Notes under the pieces: generated by a model
The model's input: only the letters and a program-made list of their open reading frames with translations
Told to the model about the DNA's origin: nothing
The model's database searches: none
Source: Candidatus Gastranaerophilales bacterium
GTDB taxonomy: Bacteria > Cyanobacteriota > Vampirovibrionia > Gastranaerophilales > Gastranaerophilaceae
Assembly: GCA_944325895.1 (NCBI GenBank)
Contig: CALVCA010000003.1
Location: 62,001-126,000, forward strand
Reading direction: 5' to 3'
DNA length: 64,000 nt
Translations under genes and position numbers: made by a program
Part shown: one piece after another, positions 44,506-54,441 of the stretch
How positions within the stretch are numbered: the first letter of the stretch is position 1
Layout: each line of letters opens with the position of its first letter

Positions 44506-46892
44506 CTTTCACAATCCATACTTAATGTTTTTCTATATTTTTTAGACGCACGATTGAACGCATAAACGTCATATTTTAATCCGTTTGTAATAATTTTAAC
44601 GGAATTCATACGATCCGTTCTAAAAATTTTACTGCGGCGGGATAAAATATCCAAAGTAGCCTGAGAAGGATGACCAAACGTGTTCGGACCTGTTGAAATT
44701 ATAGAAACTGAATTATTCAGATAATTTATCATAGAATTGTTAACAACATTTCTGCCTCCGTGGTGACCTACTTTTAAAATATCTATACCGGAAGGTACTC
44801 TGTTTTTAATTTGATTGAATGCTGCTACACCGGCATCTCCCATAAATAACATTTCAAAATCTTTGTAATCCAATAAAGTTATTATAGAATTTTCATTATC
44901 ATTTTCTGCAATATTTGCAGTCATTGTCTTTAAAAATAAATTATTTTCTTCATAAATTACCGACTCATCGTTTATAAGCTTTGGTTTTATTCCTGCTTTT
45001 TCTGCAGCCTTAAATATTCTTTTCACGGTATAAGTATCCTGTTTTAAAGAATTTACGTATATATTTTTAATATTTAATTCATTAATAATATCAACCGCCC
45101 CGCCTGCATGATCCAAATCAAAATGAGTCAAAATCATTCCTTCTATATTTTTTATTCCACGGTCTTTCAAATATTTTATTATAACCATCTTGGCGGTCGA
45201 AGTACTGCTTTTATAACTTTGTTTAGCTGTATCAATTATAAAATACTTGTTTTCGGGAGTCTTTAATAAAAATGCATCTGCATTGCCGACATCAAATGTT
45301 ATAATTTCCAAATCACGATTTGTTATACTTATAGTACTCATTAACAAAATCATTATCAATGAAATTGTTACCGCCAAAAGTTTTTTACTCAATCCGTTTT
45401 TAATCATAAGAGTAATAAGCAATACCACTGAATAATAAATTAATAACTGCAAAACAGAAGGATGCGTTGTTTGAATAATTGAATCGGGAAGCTTTGAAAA
45501 ATAATCCGATATAAAAACTATAATATTTAAAATATATTTTAGGAAAAAATCAAAAAACATGCAGACAAAATCCGCAAAAGGTCTTATACAAGCAATAATA
45601 GAACTTACAAACCCGCCAAAACTAACTATGCCTAAAAAAGGTGCCGTCAAAACATTTGCGACAACAGAATATGTGCTGAAAGTATTAAAATAAAACATTT
45701 GTATAGGAGCAACCCAAATTTGAGCAATTACAGGAATTATTATACCGCCTTTTAACCATTCAGCGAGTTTTATATTTTGTAATCTGTCAAAAATTACCAT
45801 GCCTGTTGTTAATAACCCGAAAGTAACTATAAAAGACAACTGAAATCCTACATCATTTATATATGCAGGGTTATATATTAAAAGTAAAAATGCAACAAAG
45901 GACAAAAGCGAAACACTATTTGTATCTCTGTCAATCAATTTTCCTATTTGTATAAATAAAAGCATCAATGCAGCCCTTAACACAGATGGTCCAAGTCCTG
46001 TCATCAATGTATAAAGAATAACCATAATTATTCCGCCGGTAACATTAAGTTTAAAGGGAACCTTTAAATACCGCATTATGAAAAACCAAAATCCGAAAAT
46101 AAAAGCCACATTCATACCGGAAGCAGCCAGTATATGCAGCAAACCTGAATTTATAAAAGTTGTTTTTATATAATCAGGAGGAGCAACCGCATCGTCACCG
46201 AATACTATTCCGCCTAAAATTTCAAGATTAGGAGATTTTAAATATTTTGCATGACTTTTAATTATACTGTTTCTTATTTCATTAAGTTTTCTCATACTTT
46301 TCCAGGTAAATCCAAGTTCTTCATTTATAACCTGATATTTATCAGCATATATTACTGAAAAAGTATTAAAATTCCTCAAGTATTTACCGTAATCAAATTG
46401 TGAAGGATTACCTGCTTTAAATGGCAGCCTGACTTTTGCTTCTAACTTGACATAATCACCTATATTTAAATCAGGCGGAATTGATTCAAAATTTATTGTC
46501 ACATAAGTTTTACCGGTAATATTTTTATCACCTATCTCTTTTACCTTTAAAAAGAAACTTGTTTTGCCGGGCTTTGAAATTGTAGGGATTGATACAATTT
46601 GACCTGAAACAATGTCATCCGTCGGTGCTATCTTATAAATTTCATCAGTTGTTTTAATTCTAAAATATGAATTAAAAAAGCCAAAATAAAATATTAAGAT
46701 CCAAAAAATTACATATTTTATTGTAAGCTTATTTTTAACTATTAAAATTATACCGGCAATTGTTAAAAGTGCTGCTATCATAAGAGCACAATTATTAAAA
46801 TATGACAAAATTCCTGCCATAAATATAAATGACGTTATAAACATTACGGCATTTTTATTTTGTAATGTTAAATTTACATTTTCATTAATCAT
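44502..46892 (-). CDS. comEC: ComEC/Rec2-family DNA uptake channel with metallo-beta-lactamase domain
   Basis: A 796-residue protein. The N-terminus has membrane helices and a DUF4131-like OB region (about 1-180). The competence domain with about ten helices follows at about 220-500 (SGLLHILAASGMNVAFIFG is the signature). The C-terminal metallo-beta-lactamase-like part (about 520-780) has ILTHFDLDHAGG and GDAGVAAFNQI, then KVGHHGG. It moves single-stranded DNA across the inner membrane during natural transformation. No comEA or comF is seen in the window; the pseudopilins are the only other candidate competence parts. Full length. Confidence 0.95.
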   Translation of the reverse strand: MINENVNLTLQNKNAVMFITSFIFMAGILSYFNNCALMIAALLTIAGIILIVKNKLTIKYVIFWILIFYFGFFNSYFRIKTTDEIYKIAPTDDIVSGQIVSIPTISKPGKTSFFLKVKEIGDKNITGKTYVTINFESIPPDLNIGDYVKLEAKVRLPFKAGNPSQFDYGKYLRNFNTFSVIYADKYQVINEELGFTWKSMRKLNEIRNSIIKSHAKYLKSPNLEILGGIVFGDDAVAPPDYIKTTFINSGLLHILAASGMNVAFIFGFWFFIMRYLKVPFKLNVTGGIIMVILYTLMTGLGPSVLRAALMLLFIQIGKLIDRDTNSVSLLSFVAFLLLIYNPAYINDVGFQLSFIVTFGLLTTGMVIFDRLQNIKLAEWLKGGIIIPVIAQIWVAPIQMFYFNTFSTYSVVANVLTAPFLGIVSFGGFVSSIIACIRPFADFVCMFFDFFLKYILNIIVFISDYFSKLPDSIIQTTHPSVLQLLIYYSVVLLITLMIKNGLSKKLLAVTISLIMILLMSTISITNRDLEIITFDVGNADAFLLKTPENKYFIIDTAKQSYKSSTSTAKMVIIKYLKDRGIKNIEGMILTHFDLDHAGGAVDIINELNIKNIYVNSLKQDTYTVKRIFKAAEKAGIKPKLINDESVIYEENNLFLKTMTANIAENDNENSIITLLDYKDFEMLFMGDAGVAAFNQIKNRVPSGIDILKVGHHGGRNVVNNSMINYLNNSVSIISTGPNTFGHPSQATLDILSRRSKIFRTDRMNSVKIITNGLKYDVYAFNRASKKYRKTLSMDCES

Positions 46893-46915
46893 TCCAGCAA
46901 AAAAATTATATCACA

Positions 46916-48718
46916 TTATTTAAAGAACAAAAATTTTCTTTTTTTCTTTTGAACATTTTTTTGTTTTATCGGTTTAAACGCACTTTTAGAAAGCATTTGA
47001 GTATATTGTTTTGTGGTATGAGCATAGTCAAACAAAATAATACCGTTGGATTTTAATTTTCTTGCTTCATGAATTTGTCTGACTAAATCTTCATTAGAAC
47101 CGCCCATAAACGTTACAAAAATTCCTGCATAAATATCCGTATTAGGGGATTTAACAGACATGACATCTTTTGACATAGATGCAACCATTTTAGGATCAAA
47201 AGTCAAAAATAAAGGTGTAAAACCGTTTATATAGTTTCTTTTTGACCAAGTACGCCAATCTTGCTGTTTTGTATTTAGGGCACTTTCCAAATCGGGGAAA
47301 ATTACAGCGGTAATATATGTATTTGTCTGTCTGCCAATAGTTCCGATTTTTCTTACAAAATTAGTTATATTTTCCCGTCTGTAATCATTCCATTTTTCTA
47401 ACAAATCATCATTATTTTTGAATTCTACAGGATCTTTTCCGTACAAATCTTTAAAATCTTTTCTGGCATAAGAAGTATAGCCCCAACCTCCTGAAAGATT
47501 CTTTGAAACAGCTTGAGGATACCTAATATAATCCAGGTTAATTCCATCGGGTTTATATGTACAAATAATCTCTGTAATTAATTCTTCTAAAAATTTTTGA
47601 ACATCGGGATTTGCGGGATCTAGAAAATAACCGTTATGTTCCGAACGAGAACATGTTGGAGCAGAACTTGAATAATCAGACAAAGTTTTATTACTCCACT
47701 CGGGATGAACCGCAAGAATACTTTGAGGATTTTTAGACGGCTGAGCATTCCCTACATAAAAAGACTGAAACCAAATATGAACTTTCATGTTACGTTTATG
47801 TGCTTCTCTTAACCAAATTTTAAGCGGATCAAACGAATTAAACAACTCATTTTGCGAAATAAAACCATACTTTTGCATTGTTTTACTCGGGAAAATTGTT
47901 TTTCCGTGGTAAAAAGTTTCCAAAAAAACAGTATTTATTCCGGCATCTTGCATATTATTAAGTGTAGAAATAATTTGATACTCCGTTTTCTCAGTCGGAC
48001 GAATCCAGTAACCTTTCAATTCGTTTGGTAACGGCGGCAAAACAGTTTCCATCGCCTGATTAGCTTCTTCAATCGCTAATTTTGCAAATTTTTGAACTTG
48101 TCTTTGATTTTCTGATTCTTTTTCTGCTTTTTTTAAATAATTTTCAGCTTCTTCAATATGAGTACTTGCCGTTTTCCAGGCATAATTAGGTGCTTTACCT
48201 TTATAGTAATCAATCATTGATTTAGTTTCAGAAATTTTTTGTTCGGCTTCAAAAAGATAACTTTCAGATGTAGTATATACATTTAAAACATTATCTTCCA
48301 CAAAAACTTTAGTACCGACCGTTATATTTTTATTCATCCACAATTTTGCACTGCCATGCCCGCTGATGACAAATCCGTCAATCGGGATAAAAGAATTGGC
48401 ACCGCTTATCATTGTTACAATATTATTTTGCACAATGGCTTCAGTACCGTATTCATTTGTGTTCGTTCTGTCACCAAATTTTGAAGTGTAAATTATTAAC
48501 TGATTTGGGCCGCGGCCTCCGGGGAATATACTTACTTTGGCATTAGTATTAGGATTAGGATCTATTAAATTTATTTCTTTAGAAGAATTTGCAAAGATGA
48601 CTTCATTTCTCTTTAAATCAGGTTTATCAAAAATATCTGCTGCAAATACAGAGGTCGCAGTAAATACAATAGTCAAAATAAAAATTAAATATGTGAACTT
48701 AATAACCGGTCTTATCAT
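46916..48718 (-). CDS. secreted GHL10 family glycoside hydrolase-like protein
   Basis: A 600-residue protein with a signal peptide (about 1-27, ending FA). An N-terminal beta-rich domain (about 30-140, GRGPNQLIIYT, FVISGHGSAKLWM) and a helical segment (145-215) precede the glycosidase-like barrel at about 235-560: LKGYWIRPTEKTEYQ, FLETFYHGKTIFPSK, VHIWFQSFYVG and PDGINLDYIRYP. This fits the glycosyl-hydrolase-like 10 (DUF187) family, which is thought to act on cell-wall or exopolysaccharide glycans. The substrate is unknown. The gene overlaps the TPR gene by 20 bp. Confidence 0.9.
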   Translation of the reverse strand: MIRPVIKFTYLIFILTIVFTATSVFAADIFDKPDLKRNEVIFANSSKEINLIDPNPNTNAKVSIFPGGRGPNQLIIYTSKFGDRTNTNEYGTEAIVQNNIVTMISGANSFIPIDGFVISGHGSAKLWMNKNITVGTKVFVEDNVLNVYTTSESYLFEAEQKISETKSMIDYYKGKAPNYAWKTASTHIEEAENYLKKAEKESENQRQVQKFAKLAIEEANQAMETVLPPLPNELKGYWIRPTEKTEYQIISTLNNMQDAGINTVFLETFYHGKTIFPSKTMQKYGFISQNELFNSFDPLKIWLREAHKRNMKVHIWFQSFYVGNAQPSKNPQSILAVHPEWSNKTLSDYSSSAPTCSRSEHNGYFLDPANPDVQKFLEELITEIICTYKPDGINLDYIRYPQAVSKNLSGGWGYTSYARKDFKDLYGKDPVEFKNNDDLLEKWNDYRRENITNFVRKIGTIGRQTNTYITAVIFPDLESALNTKQQDWRTWSKRNYINGFTPLFLTFDPKMVASMSKDVMSVKSPNTDIYAGIFVTFMGGSNEDLVRQIHEARKLKSNGIILFDYAHTTKQYTQMLSKSAFKPIKQKNVQKKKRKFLFFK

Positions 48719-49313
48719 AATTCAAAGAATCTATTTGTAAAGTTTTATCTTTCAGATACTCTGCCGAAGGATTTAATAAAAATGCCTTTTCATAATAATA
48801 CTTGGCTTTTAATAAATCGGCAAATTTTTCATATATTGTTGCAATTTTTAAATTTATATCATAATAATTTTCATAACCGTTTTTATATGCTATGTTATAA
48901 TACCTCAAAGCACGCTTAAAATCGTGCCTTTTGTAATAAAATTCCCCCATATAATAATTCAAATACGGATCATTTTTATTAATATCATAACAAATATTAA
49001 AATATTCTTTAGCAAATTTATCCAAATTTTTAGCATCATAAGTTCTAGCCAATTGAACCATAGGATATATTTCCAAAGGATAAATTTTTGTCACAATATA
49101 ATATTTTCCCATTGCGGTACTTAAATATTTAGAATCGTTGGTATTTTCATATTGTTCAAAAAATAAATCCGCCTCTTTTAAAACTTGACTACCGTTCAAT
49201 ACAGAATAATCTATATAATTATCTTCATACTTAATAGAGCCTTTTTCAACTGCAAAACAAGGCAATGAAAATAATAATATAAATAGAATTATAATTTTTT
49301 TATAAATCATCAA
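48699..49313 (-). CDS. secreted TPR-repeat protein
   Basis: A 204-residue protein with a signal peptide (about 1-21). It has at least three TPR-like helical pairs at about 85-185 (PYLNYYMGEFYYKRHDFKRA, ALRYYNIAYKNGYENYYDI, KYYYEKAFLLNPSAEYL). Such proteins act as scaffolds for protein complexes. It lies between a small secreted protein and the GHL10 gene with overlaps of 14 and 20 bp, so the three form one operon, probably for an envelope function. Confidence 0.78.
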   Translation of the reverse strand: MMIYKKIIILFILLFSLPCFAVEKGSIKYEDNYIDYSVLNGSQVLKEADLFFEQYENTNDSKYLSTAMGKYYIVTKIYPLEIYPMVQLARTYDAKNLDKFAKEYFNICYDINKNDPYLNYYMGEFYYKRHDFKRALRYYNIAYKNGYENYYDINLKIATIYEKFADLLKAKYYYEKAFLLNPSAEYLKDKTLQIDSLNYDKTGY

Positions 49314-49623
49314 TGCTCGGTGTCATTTTGGTTTCATGCTTTAACAAAGGTTCATTATCAAGTGCAGGATCCAAATATATAAAAATTCTTCTGACAAATT
49401 TAACAAATGCAGAATCATTTGCATGTTTCAATTCATCTTGAGTAACATAAACTTCACCGTTATATCCGGCTTTCGACTGTTGAACCATTTCTACAAGTGC
49501 TCCTGAATGACCGTGGCTTTCAAGATAATCAGCAGATGTTGCTTCTTGCGGCGTTATCGCTGCCGATACAGGAATACAAGAAAATGCTGTTATTATTGTC
49601 ATCAAAATCAATTTTAATTTCAT
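49300..49623 (-). CDS. small secreted hypothetical protein (107 aa)
   Basis: Signal peptide about 1-21 (LILMTIITAFSCIPVSAA). The mature 86 residues are polar and include SADYLESHGHSGALVEMVQQ and FVKFVRRIFIYLDPALDNEP. No family is recognised. First gene of the unit with the TPR and GHL10 genes. Confidence 0.68.
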   Translation of the reverse strand: MKLKLILMTIITAFSCIPVSAAITPQEATSADYLESHGHSGALVEMVQQSKAGYNGEVYVTQDELKHANDSAFVKFVRRIFIYLDPALDNEPLLKHETKMTPSIDDL

Positions 49624-49672
49624 ATATACCTCTTATTAACACTATAATATATTTTTACGATATGTACATATA

Positions 49673-50728
49673 TTATTTGTATGATTTTACTATAACTTCC
49701 TCTAATTTATCCAGCAGTTGATTTTCAGGAACTTTAGCAATAATTTCGCCCTTTTTAAATACATACCCTTCATTTATCCCGCCTGCTATTCCAAAATCAG
49801 CATGTCTTGCTTCGCCGGGGCCATTTACAGCACATCCCATAGTCGCAATCGTTATAGGTTTATCAAAATCCTTAAACTTTTCTTCGACTTTTTTTGCCAA
49901 ATCAATTAAATTAATTTGAGTTCTGCCGCAAGTCGGACAGGATATAAAATTTACACCTCTCGTACGTAAACCTAAAGTCTTTAAAATATCATAACCGGCT
50001 TTAACTTCTTCAACCGGACTTTCTGTCAACGAAACTCGTATTGTATCGCCTATACCTTCTGCTAAAAGAGTACCTATACCGACAGCTGATTTTATTATTC
50101 CTTGTCTTAATGTTCCGGCTTCAGTAACACCTAAATGCAAAGCATAAGGAATCTTTTGAGCTATTGAACGATATGCCTCAATTGTTGTTATAACATCCGA
50201 AGATTTTAAAGAAACTTTTATTAAATCAAAATTCAAATCTTCCAATATTTTTATGTGCCCCAAAGCACTTTTTACCATTTTTTCCGCAAGAGAAATATTT
50301 TCCTGCTGTAAATCTTTTTCTAAAGATCCGGCATTAACTCCTATACGAATAGGAACTTGCTGTTGTTTAGCCAATTTAACGACTTTTTCAACATTCTCAC
50401 GTTTGCCGATATTACCCGGATTCAGTCTTAAACCTTGTATCCCGTTATTAATACATTCTATTGCAAGCCTGTAATCAAAATGAATGTCTGCAACAAGCGG
50501 CAGAGGAGATTTTTTCACAATTTCTTTGATTGCAGATGCGGCATCTTTATTTAATACAGCAAGCCTGACTATTTCACAACCGTTTTCATATAATTCTTTT
50601 ATCTGATTTAAAGTTGCTTGAACATCCCTTGTGTCCGTATTACACATAGATTGAACACTTACAGGAGCATTACCGCCTATTTTAACATTACCTATTGAAA
50701 TTTGTTTTGATTGTCTTTTCATAATCAT
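49673..50728 (-). CDS. ispG: 4-hydroxy-3-methylbut-2-enyl-diphosphate synthase IspG
   Basis: A 351-residue Fe-S enzyme of the MEP isoprenoid pathway. SIGNVKIGGNAPVSVQSMCN, LNPGNIG and the cluster ligands in SCPTCGRTQ and MGCAVNGPGEA are all present. Length is that of the short bacterial form, without the extra central domain of plant enzymes. The start may be the first ATG or the ATG two codons later (MKRQSK). Divergent from the phosphoesterase gene. Confidence 0.97.
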   Translation of the reverse strand: MIMKRQSKQISIGNVKIGGNAPVSVQSMCNTDTRDVQATLNQIKELYENGCEIVRLAVLNKDAASAIKEIVKKSPLPLVADIHFDYRLAIECINNGIQGLRLNPGNIGKRENVEKVVKLAKQQQVPIRIGVNAGSLEKDLQQENISLAEKMVKSALGHIKILEDLNFDLIKVSLKSSDVITTIEAYRSIAQKIPYALHLGVTEAGTLRQGIIKSAVGIGTLLAEGIGDTIRVSLTESPVEEVKAGYDILKTLGLRTRGVNFISCPTCGRTQINLIDLAKKVEEKFKDFDKPITIATMGCAVNGPGEARHADFGIAGGINEGYVFKKGEIIAKVPENQLLDKLEEVIVKSYK

Positions 50729-50782
50729 ATTTTAACCCAAAAAAGTTTTTTATGGTATAGTAATTTTAAAAAGGAGATATTT

Positions 50783-51514
50783 ATGAGAGCAGCTGTTATA
50801 TCGGATATTCATGCTAACAATATTGCATTGCAGGAAGTTTTAAAAGACATTAAAAACGAAAATTGTGATAAAATATACTGTTTGGGAGATTTAATTTTAG
50901 CCGGTCCGCAGCCTAAAGACATAATTGATTTTGTAAAAGATCAAAATTGGACGATAATTCAAGGAAATACAGACAAATTGATAGCAGAATACGGACCTGA
51001 AGTATTAGAAATGATGCAGGATAAATATCCCATAATGGCAAACGCTATTGAAGATGACGTTTTATTTGTTGACGAGGAAACAAAAGAATTTCTAAAAAAC
51101 CTTCCGCCTCAATTAGAAGAAAACATTGAAGGAGTAAGCGTCCTATTTGTACACGGTTCTCCAAGACGTAATAATGAAGATATACTGCCGGCAAAACCAT
51201 TGGAAGAAATCGAAGAAATTATTTCAGATACCGATGCTGATTTAATTTTATGCGGCCACACACACGTTCCGTGCGGTTATCAAACAACTAAAAACCAAAC
51301 CGTCGTAAACGTAGGAAGCGTTGGACGTCCTATGACACCTACACCTTTGGCGTGCTATGCAGTTATTGATTTTGATAACGGTAAATTTGACATAAGGCAT
51401 AAATTTGTTGAATATGATCGTGAAACTGCTGCAAATCTTGTCAGAATAAGAAATTTTGAAGGAGCCGACAAACTTGCTCAATTATTAATAAATCCGGTAG
51501 AACGACACGTTTAA
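50783..51514 (+). CDS. metallophosphoesterase (YfcE/MJ0936-like)
   Basis: A 243-residue protein, started at the ATG after AAAAGGAGATATTT. An upstream in-frame start at 50711 lies before this ribosome-binding site. The calcineurin-like motifs are in order: D-x-H in ISDIHAN, GD in CLGDLI, GN in IIQGNTD, then VHGS, and GHTH in ILCGHTHVP. VNVGSVGRP follows. These residues bind two metal ions. The substrate may be a cyclic nucleotide or phosphodiester; the family does not decide it. Confidence 0.93.
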   Translation: MRAAVISDIHANNIALQEVLKDIKNENCDKIYCLGDLILAGPQPKDIIDFVKDQNWTIIQGNTDKLIAEYGPEVLEMMQDKYPIMANAIEDDVLFVDEETKEFLKNLPPQLEENIEGVSVLFVHGSPRRNNEDILPAKPLEEIEEIISDTDADLILCGHTHVPCGYQTTKNQTVVNVGSVGRPMTPTPLACYAVIDFDNGKFDIRHKFVEYDRETAANLVRIRNFEGADKLAQLLINPVERHV

Positions 51515-51554
51515 TTATTTTTGTGTTACAGTATGATTACGAAAGAATTTTTTT

Positions 51555-52559
51555 ATGAATATGGATAAAGAAAAACTTATTTCTTATATAAAAAGATTGT
51601 CAGAGCCAAGAGTTTTAGTAATCGGAGATTTGGCAATTGATGAAATGATATACGGTGATGCAGAAAGAATTTCCCGTGAAGCACCGGTTTTAATTTTACA
51701 ACATACAAAAACAAAACTAATACTGGGCGGAGCTTCGAATGCAGCACACAACGTTTCTACTTTAAACAACGGTAAAGTTGGTGTTTTAGGAGTATGCGGA
51801 GAAGATTATCAGGCAGGACAGCTAATAGAAACTTTTGAAAAAGCAAATGTAAACTGCAAATATATAGTAAAAGATTCAGAAAGAAAAACGACTACAAAAA
51901 CACGCATTTCCGGGTCTATTACAACATCAATTACGCAACAAATAGTAAGAATTGACAGACAAACTAATTCTCCCGTTTCTGAAATAACAGAAAACAAACT
52001 CATTGAAAATATTGAAAAAGCAATACCCGAATATGATGCTGTTATTCTTTCTAATTACCATATCGGAACATTAACAAAAAAAATTATTGATACAACAATC
52101 AAATTAGCTAACAGATATAATAAAATAATAGTTGTTGATGCACAAAAGCATTTAGGTTCATATAAAAACATTACATCAATGACGCCTAATCTGCCTGATA
52201 CAGAAGCTGCCGTAGGATTTCAGCTAAACACTATAACCGATTTGGAAAAAGCCGGTGATAAACTTCTATCCGATACAAAAGCAAAATCTGTTCTAATCAC
52301 CTGCGGGGCGGACGGTATGTTTTTAGCAGAGCCAAAGAAAAACTATACTAAAATTCCGGTATTCAATAAATCTGAAGTATTTGATGTAACAGGAGCAGGT
52401 GATACAGTTACTGCCGTCTACACTTTAGCACTGGCAGCAGGTGCAGATTTCAAACATGCGGCTATTATAGGAAATGTTGCCGCCAGTCTTGTTGTAAAAC
52501 AATTCGGATGTGCTACGACTACAATCAATGAACTGTTAAATGCTGTTGAAAAATTATAG
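51555..52559 (+). CDS. hldA: D-glycero-beta-D-manno-heptose-7-phosphate kinase (HldA/RfaE domain I)
   Basis: A 334-residue PfkB-family kinase. VLVIGDLAIDEMIYGDAERISREAPVL (residues 20-46) is the RfaE1 start. GGASNAAHNVSTLN and the C-terminal DVTGAGDTVTAVYTLALAAG, with catalytic Asp in GAGD, are conserved. It makes heptose 1,7-bisphosphate for the LPS inner core. The adenylyltransferase domain of HldE is absent, so the activity must be elsewhere. It is followed closely by a DUF4330 gene and the O-antigen ligase gene. Confidence 0.92.
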   Translation: MNMDKEKLISYIKRLSEPRVLVIGDLAIDEMIYGDAERISREAPVLILQHTKTKLILGGASNAAHNVSTLNNGKVGVLGVCGEDYQAGQLIETFEKANVNCKYIVKDSERKTTTKTRISGSITTSITQQIVRIDRQTNSPVSEITENKLIENIEKAIPEYDAVILSNYHIGTLTKKIIDTTIKLANRYNKIIVVDAQKHLGSYKNITSMTPNLPDTEAAVGFQLNTITDLEKAGDKLLSDTKAKSVLITCGADGMFLAEPKKNYTKIPVFNKSEVFDVTGAGDTVTAVYTLALAAGADFKHAAIIGNVAASLVVKQFGCATTTINELLNAVEKL

Positions 52560-52568
52560 GAGAATATT

Positions 52569-53129
52569 ATGCAAAAACTGGCTGATATATTAAAAAAAAT
52601 TAGAGTTGTTGATTTTGTGATAATTGCCGGTGTAATTATTGCACTCATTGTAGGATTTTTTACATTTACAAATTTCAGACAAACCGCTGATAAACAAATT
52701 GAAGCGACTTCTAAAATAAAATTTCAAGTGTTTATCAGAAGTGTAACTCTGACTTCAGAAAAAATGCCTATTGAAAAAAACACAAAAACATTTATAAGTA
52801 TAAGAAATGTTCCCTATTCTGATTTAAATATAGTTGATGTACAGGCGGACAGAAAAAAAATTGTACTTCCGACTTTTAATTCAAAAAATTTAATTATAGT
52901 AGAAGATGTATCACAGGCAAATCTTTATGACATTTTAGTAACACTGGAAGATACTGCAAAAATCACTAAAGACGGAGCAGTGGTAGGCGGTAATAAAATA
53001 AAGATGGGCTTGCCAATTACTTTAGAAGGTGAAAATTATAAATTCACCGGTACTGTTTCCAATTTACAAATAGTACCTGATGATCATGAAGTTATGAGTA
53101 ATCAAAGCACGACATACGATGTTCAGTAA
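52569..53129 (+). CDS. DUF4330-like membrane-anchored protein
   Basis: A 186-residue protein. One N-terminal membrane helix (about 16-36, FVIIAGVIIALIVGFFTF) is followed by a beta-rich extracytoplasmic domain (NVPYSDLNIVDVQADRKKI, GGNKIKMGLPITLEG). This fits DUF4330, common in cyanobacteria and Firmicutes next to polysaccharide genes. The role is unknown; the position between hldA and an O-antigen ligase suggests cell-surface glycans. It overlaps the next gene by 11 bp. Confidence 0.78.
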   Translation: MQKLADILKKIRVVDFVIIAGVIIALIVGFFTFTNFRQTADKQIEATSKIKFQVFIRSVTLTSEKMPIEKNTKTFISIRNVPYSDLNIVDVQADRKKIVLPTFNSKNLIIVEDVSQANLYDILVTLEDTAKITKDGAVVGGNKIKMGLPITLEGENYKFTGTVSNLQIVPDDHEVMSNQSTTYDVQ

Positions 53130-54441
53130 TATTATTTTCAAAATTCAAAATAAATTTAACTTTTTGTATAAAAACAGCTTGTTTTTACAAAATATTGATT
53201 TTTTTATTCTATTGTCAATAATTACAGTACTTGTGATGTCATTAATACTTAATTCTGATTATATCGGATTTATTGCATTTATTACTCTATTTTTAACAGT
53301 AGTAAAAATTCTGACAAAACCACAGGAAAAATTCAGCTTTAATATTTTTGAAATATTTTTAGTCACGTATTTTATGCTTGTAGTAATAAGTCTTGCCGGG
53401 TCAAGTCTGTTTATATTGAGCTTAAAAGGTTTTTTTAAGACATTTTTGTATATAGGTTTTTATTTTTCCTGTGCTCATTATTTGAAACATAATACAAACA
53501 AAATTCCTTGGATAATAATTACAATAGCTTTTTGTATGAGTTTTGAAAGTATTGCAGCATTATTACAAAACTTTTCGCATGTGGAAGCTATTTCAACATG
53601 GCAAGACACCTCAGGCTTAAATCCTGAAGAGGTAATGACTCGAGTCTACGGTACATTAAAACCTTTTAATCCAAATCTTTTAGGAGGATATTTTGTTTCA
53701 GGAATCCCGGCTTTATTCGCTGCTTGTATATACTTTTTAATTAACAAACACCACAAATTAGCACTTACTGCCGCAATTTTTTCAATTTTATCTGTTATTG
53801 CCCTATTTGCAACCGGCTGCAGAGGTTCATATTTAGCTCTAATTTTAATTTTTGCGTGTATATTTTTAGTTTCGGCAAAATTCTTTTGGCATAAATACAA
53901 AAAAATTTATCTGTCTCTTGCCGGTTGTGCAATTGGGTTATTCACATCAGCACTAATTTTCGTAACATCACTAAGAGCAAGATTTTTGTCTATTTTTGCT
54001 ATGCGGCAGGACTCATCAAACTCTTTCAGATTTAACGTTTACCAATCTTCTTTACAGATGCTTAAAGATAATTGGATTTTAGGAATAGGTGTGGGTAACA
54101 GAAATTTCAGAGAAATTTACGGACTTTACATGAAAACAGGATTTGATGCTTTAAGTGCCTACAATATATTTTTAGAAATAGCTGTTGAAAGCGGTATTTT
54201 CGCACTCATTGCGTTTTTAGGATTTTTAATTACATTAATAAAAGATGCTGTTAAAATAATTTTGAAATCTACGGAACACGAAAAAATAATTTTTGTATCG
54301 GCAGCATTAATATCAATTCTCGCCGTAATGTTTCACGGACTCGTTGATACAGTATTTTTCAGACCGCAAATTCAATTTGTTTTTTGGTGTATGACAGCTG
54401 TTATCTCAGCTGAAGTTTTTACATCAAAAACGGATTTTTAG
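53119..54441 (+). CDS. O-antigen ligase/polymerase-like membrane protein (Wzy_C)
   Basis: A 440-residue protein with about ten membrane helices. The central periplasmic loop and Wzy_C part include TGCRGSYLALILIFA, SSNSFRFNVYQSSLQMLKDN, and GIGVGNRNFREIYG, which fit the WaaL/Wzy family with its conserved Arg and Gly-rich segment. It may join O-antigen to the lipid A core or polymerise it. It ends in a 23-bp convergent overlap with the next gene. Third gene after hldA. Confidence 0.85.
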   Translation: MFSNIIFKIQNKFNFLYKNSLFLQNIDFFILLSIITVLVMSLILNSDYIGFIAFITLFLTVVKILTKPQEKFSFNIFEIFLVTYFMLVVISLAGSSLFILSLKGFFKTFLYIGFYFSCAHYLKHNTNKIPWIIITIAFCMSFESIAALLQNFSHVEAISTWQDTSGLNPEEVMTRVYGTLKPFNPNLLGGYFVSGIPALFAACIYFLINKHHKLALTAAIFSILSVIALFATGCRGSYLALILIFACIFLVSAKFFWHKYKKIYLSLAGCAIGLFTSALIFVTSLRARFLSIFAMRQDSSNSFRFNVYQSSLQMLKDNWILGIGVGNRNFREIYGLYMKTGFDALSAYNIFLEIAVESGIFALIAFLGFLITLIKDAVKIILKSTEHEKIIFVSAALISILAVMFHGLVDTVFFRPQIQFVFWCMTAVISAEVFTSKTDF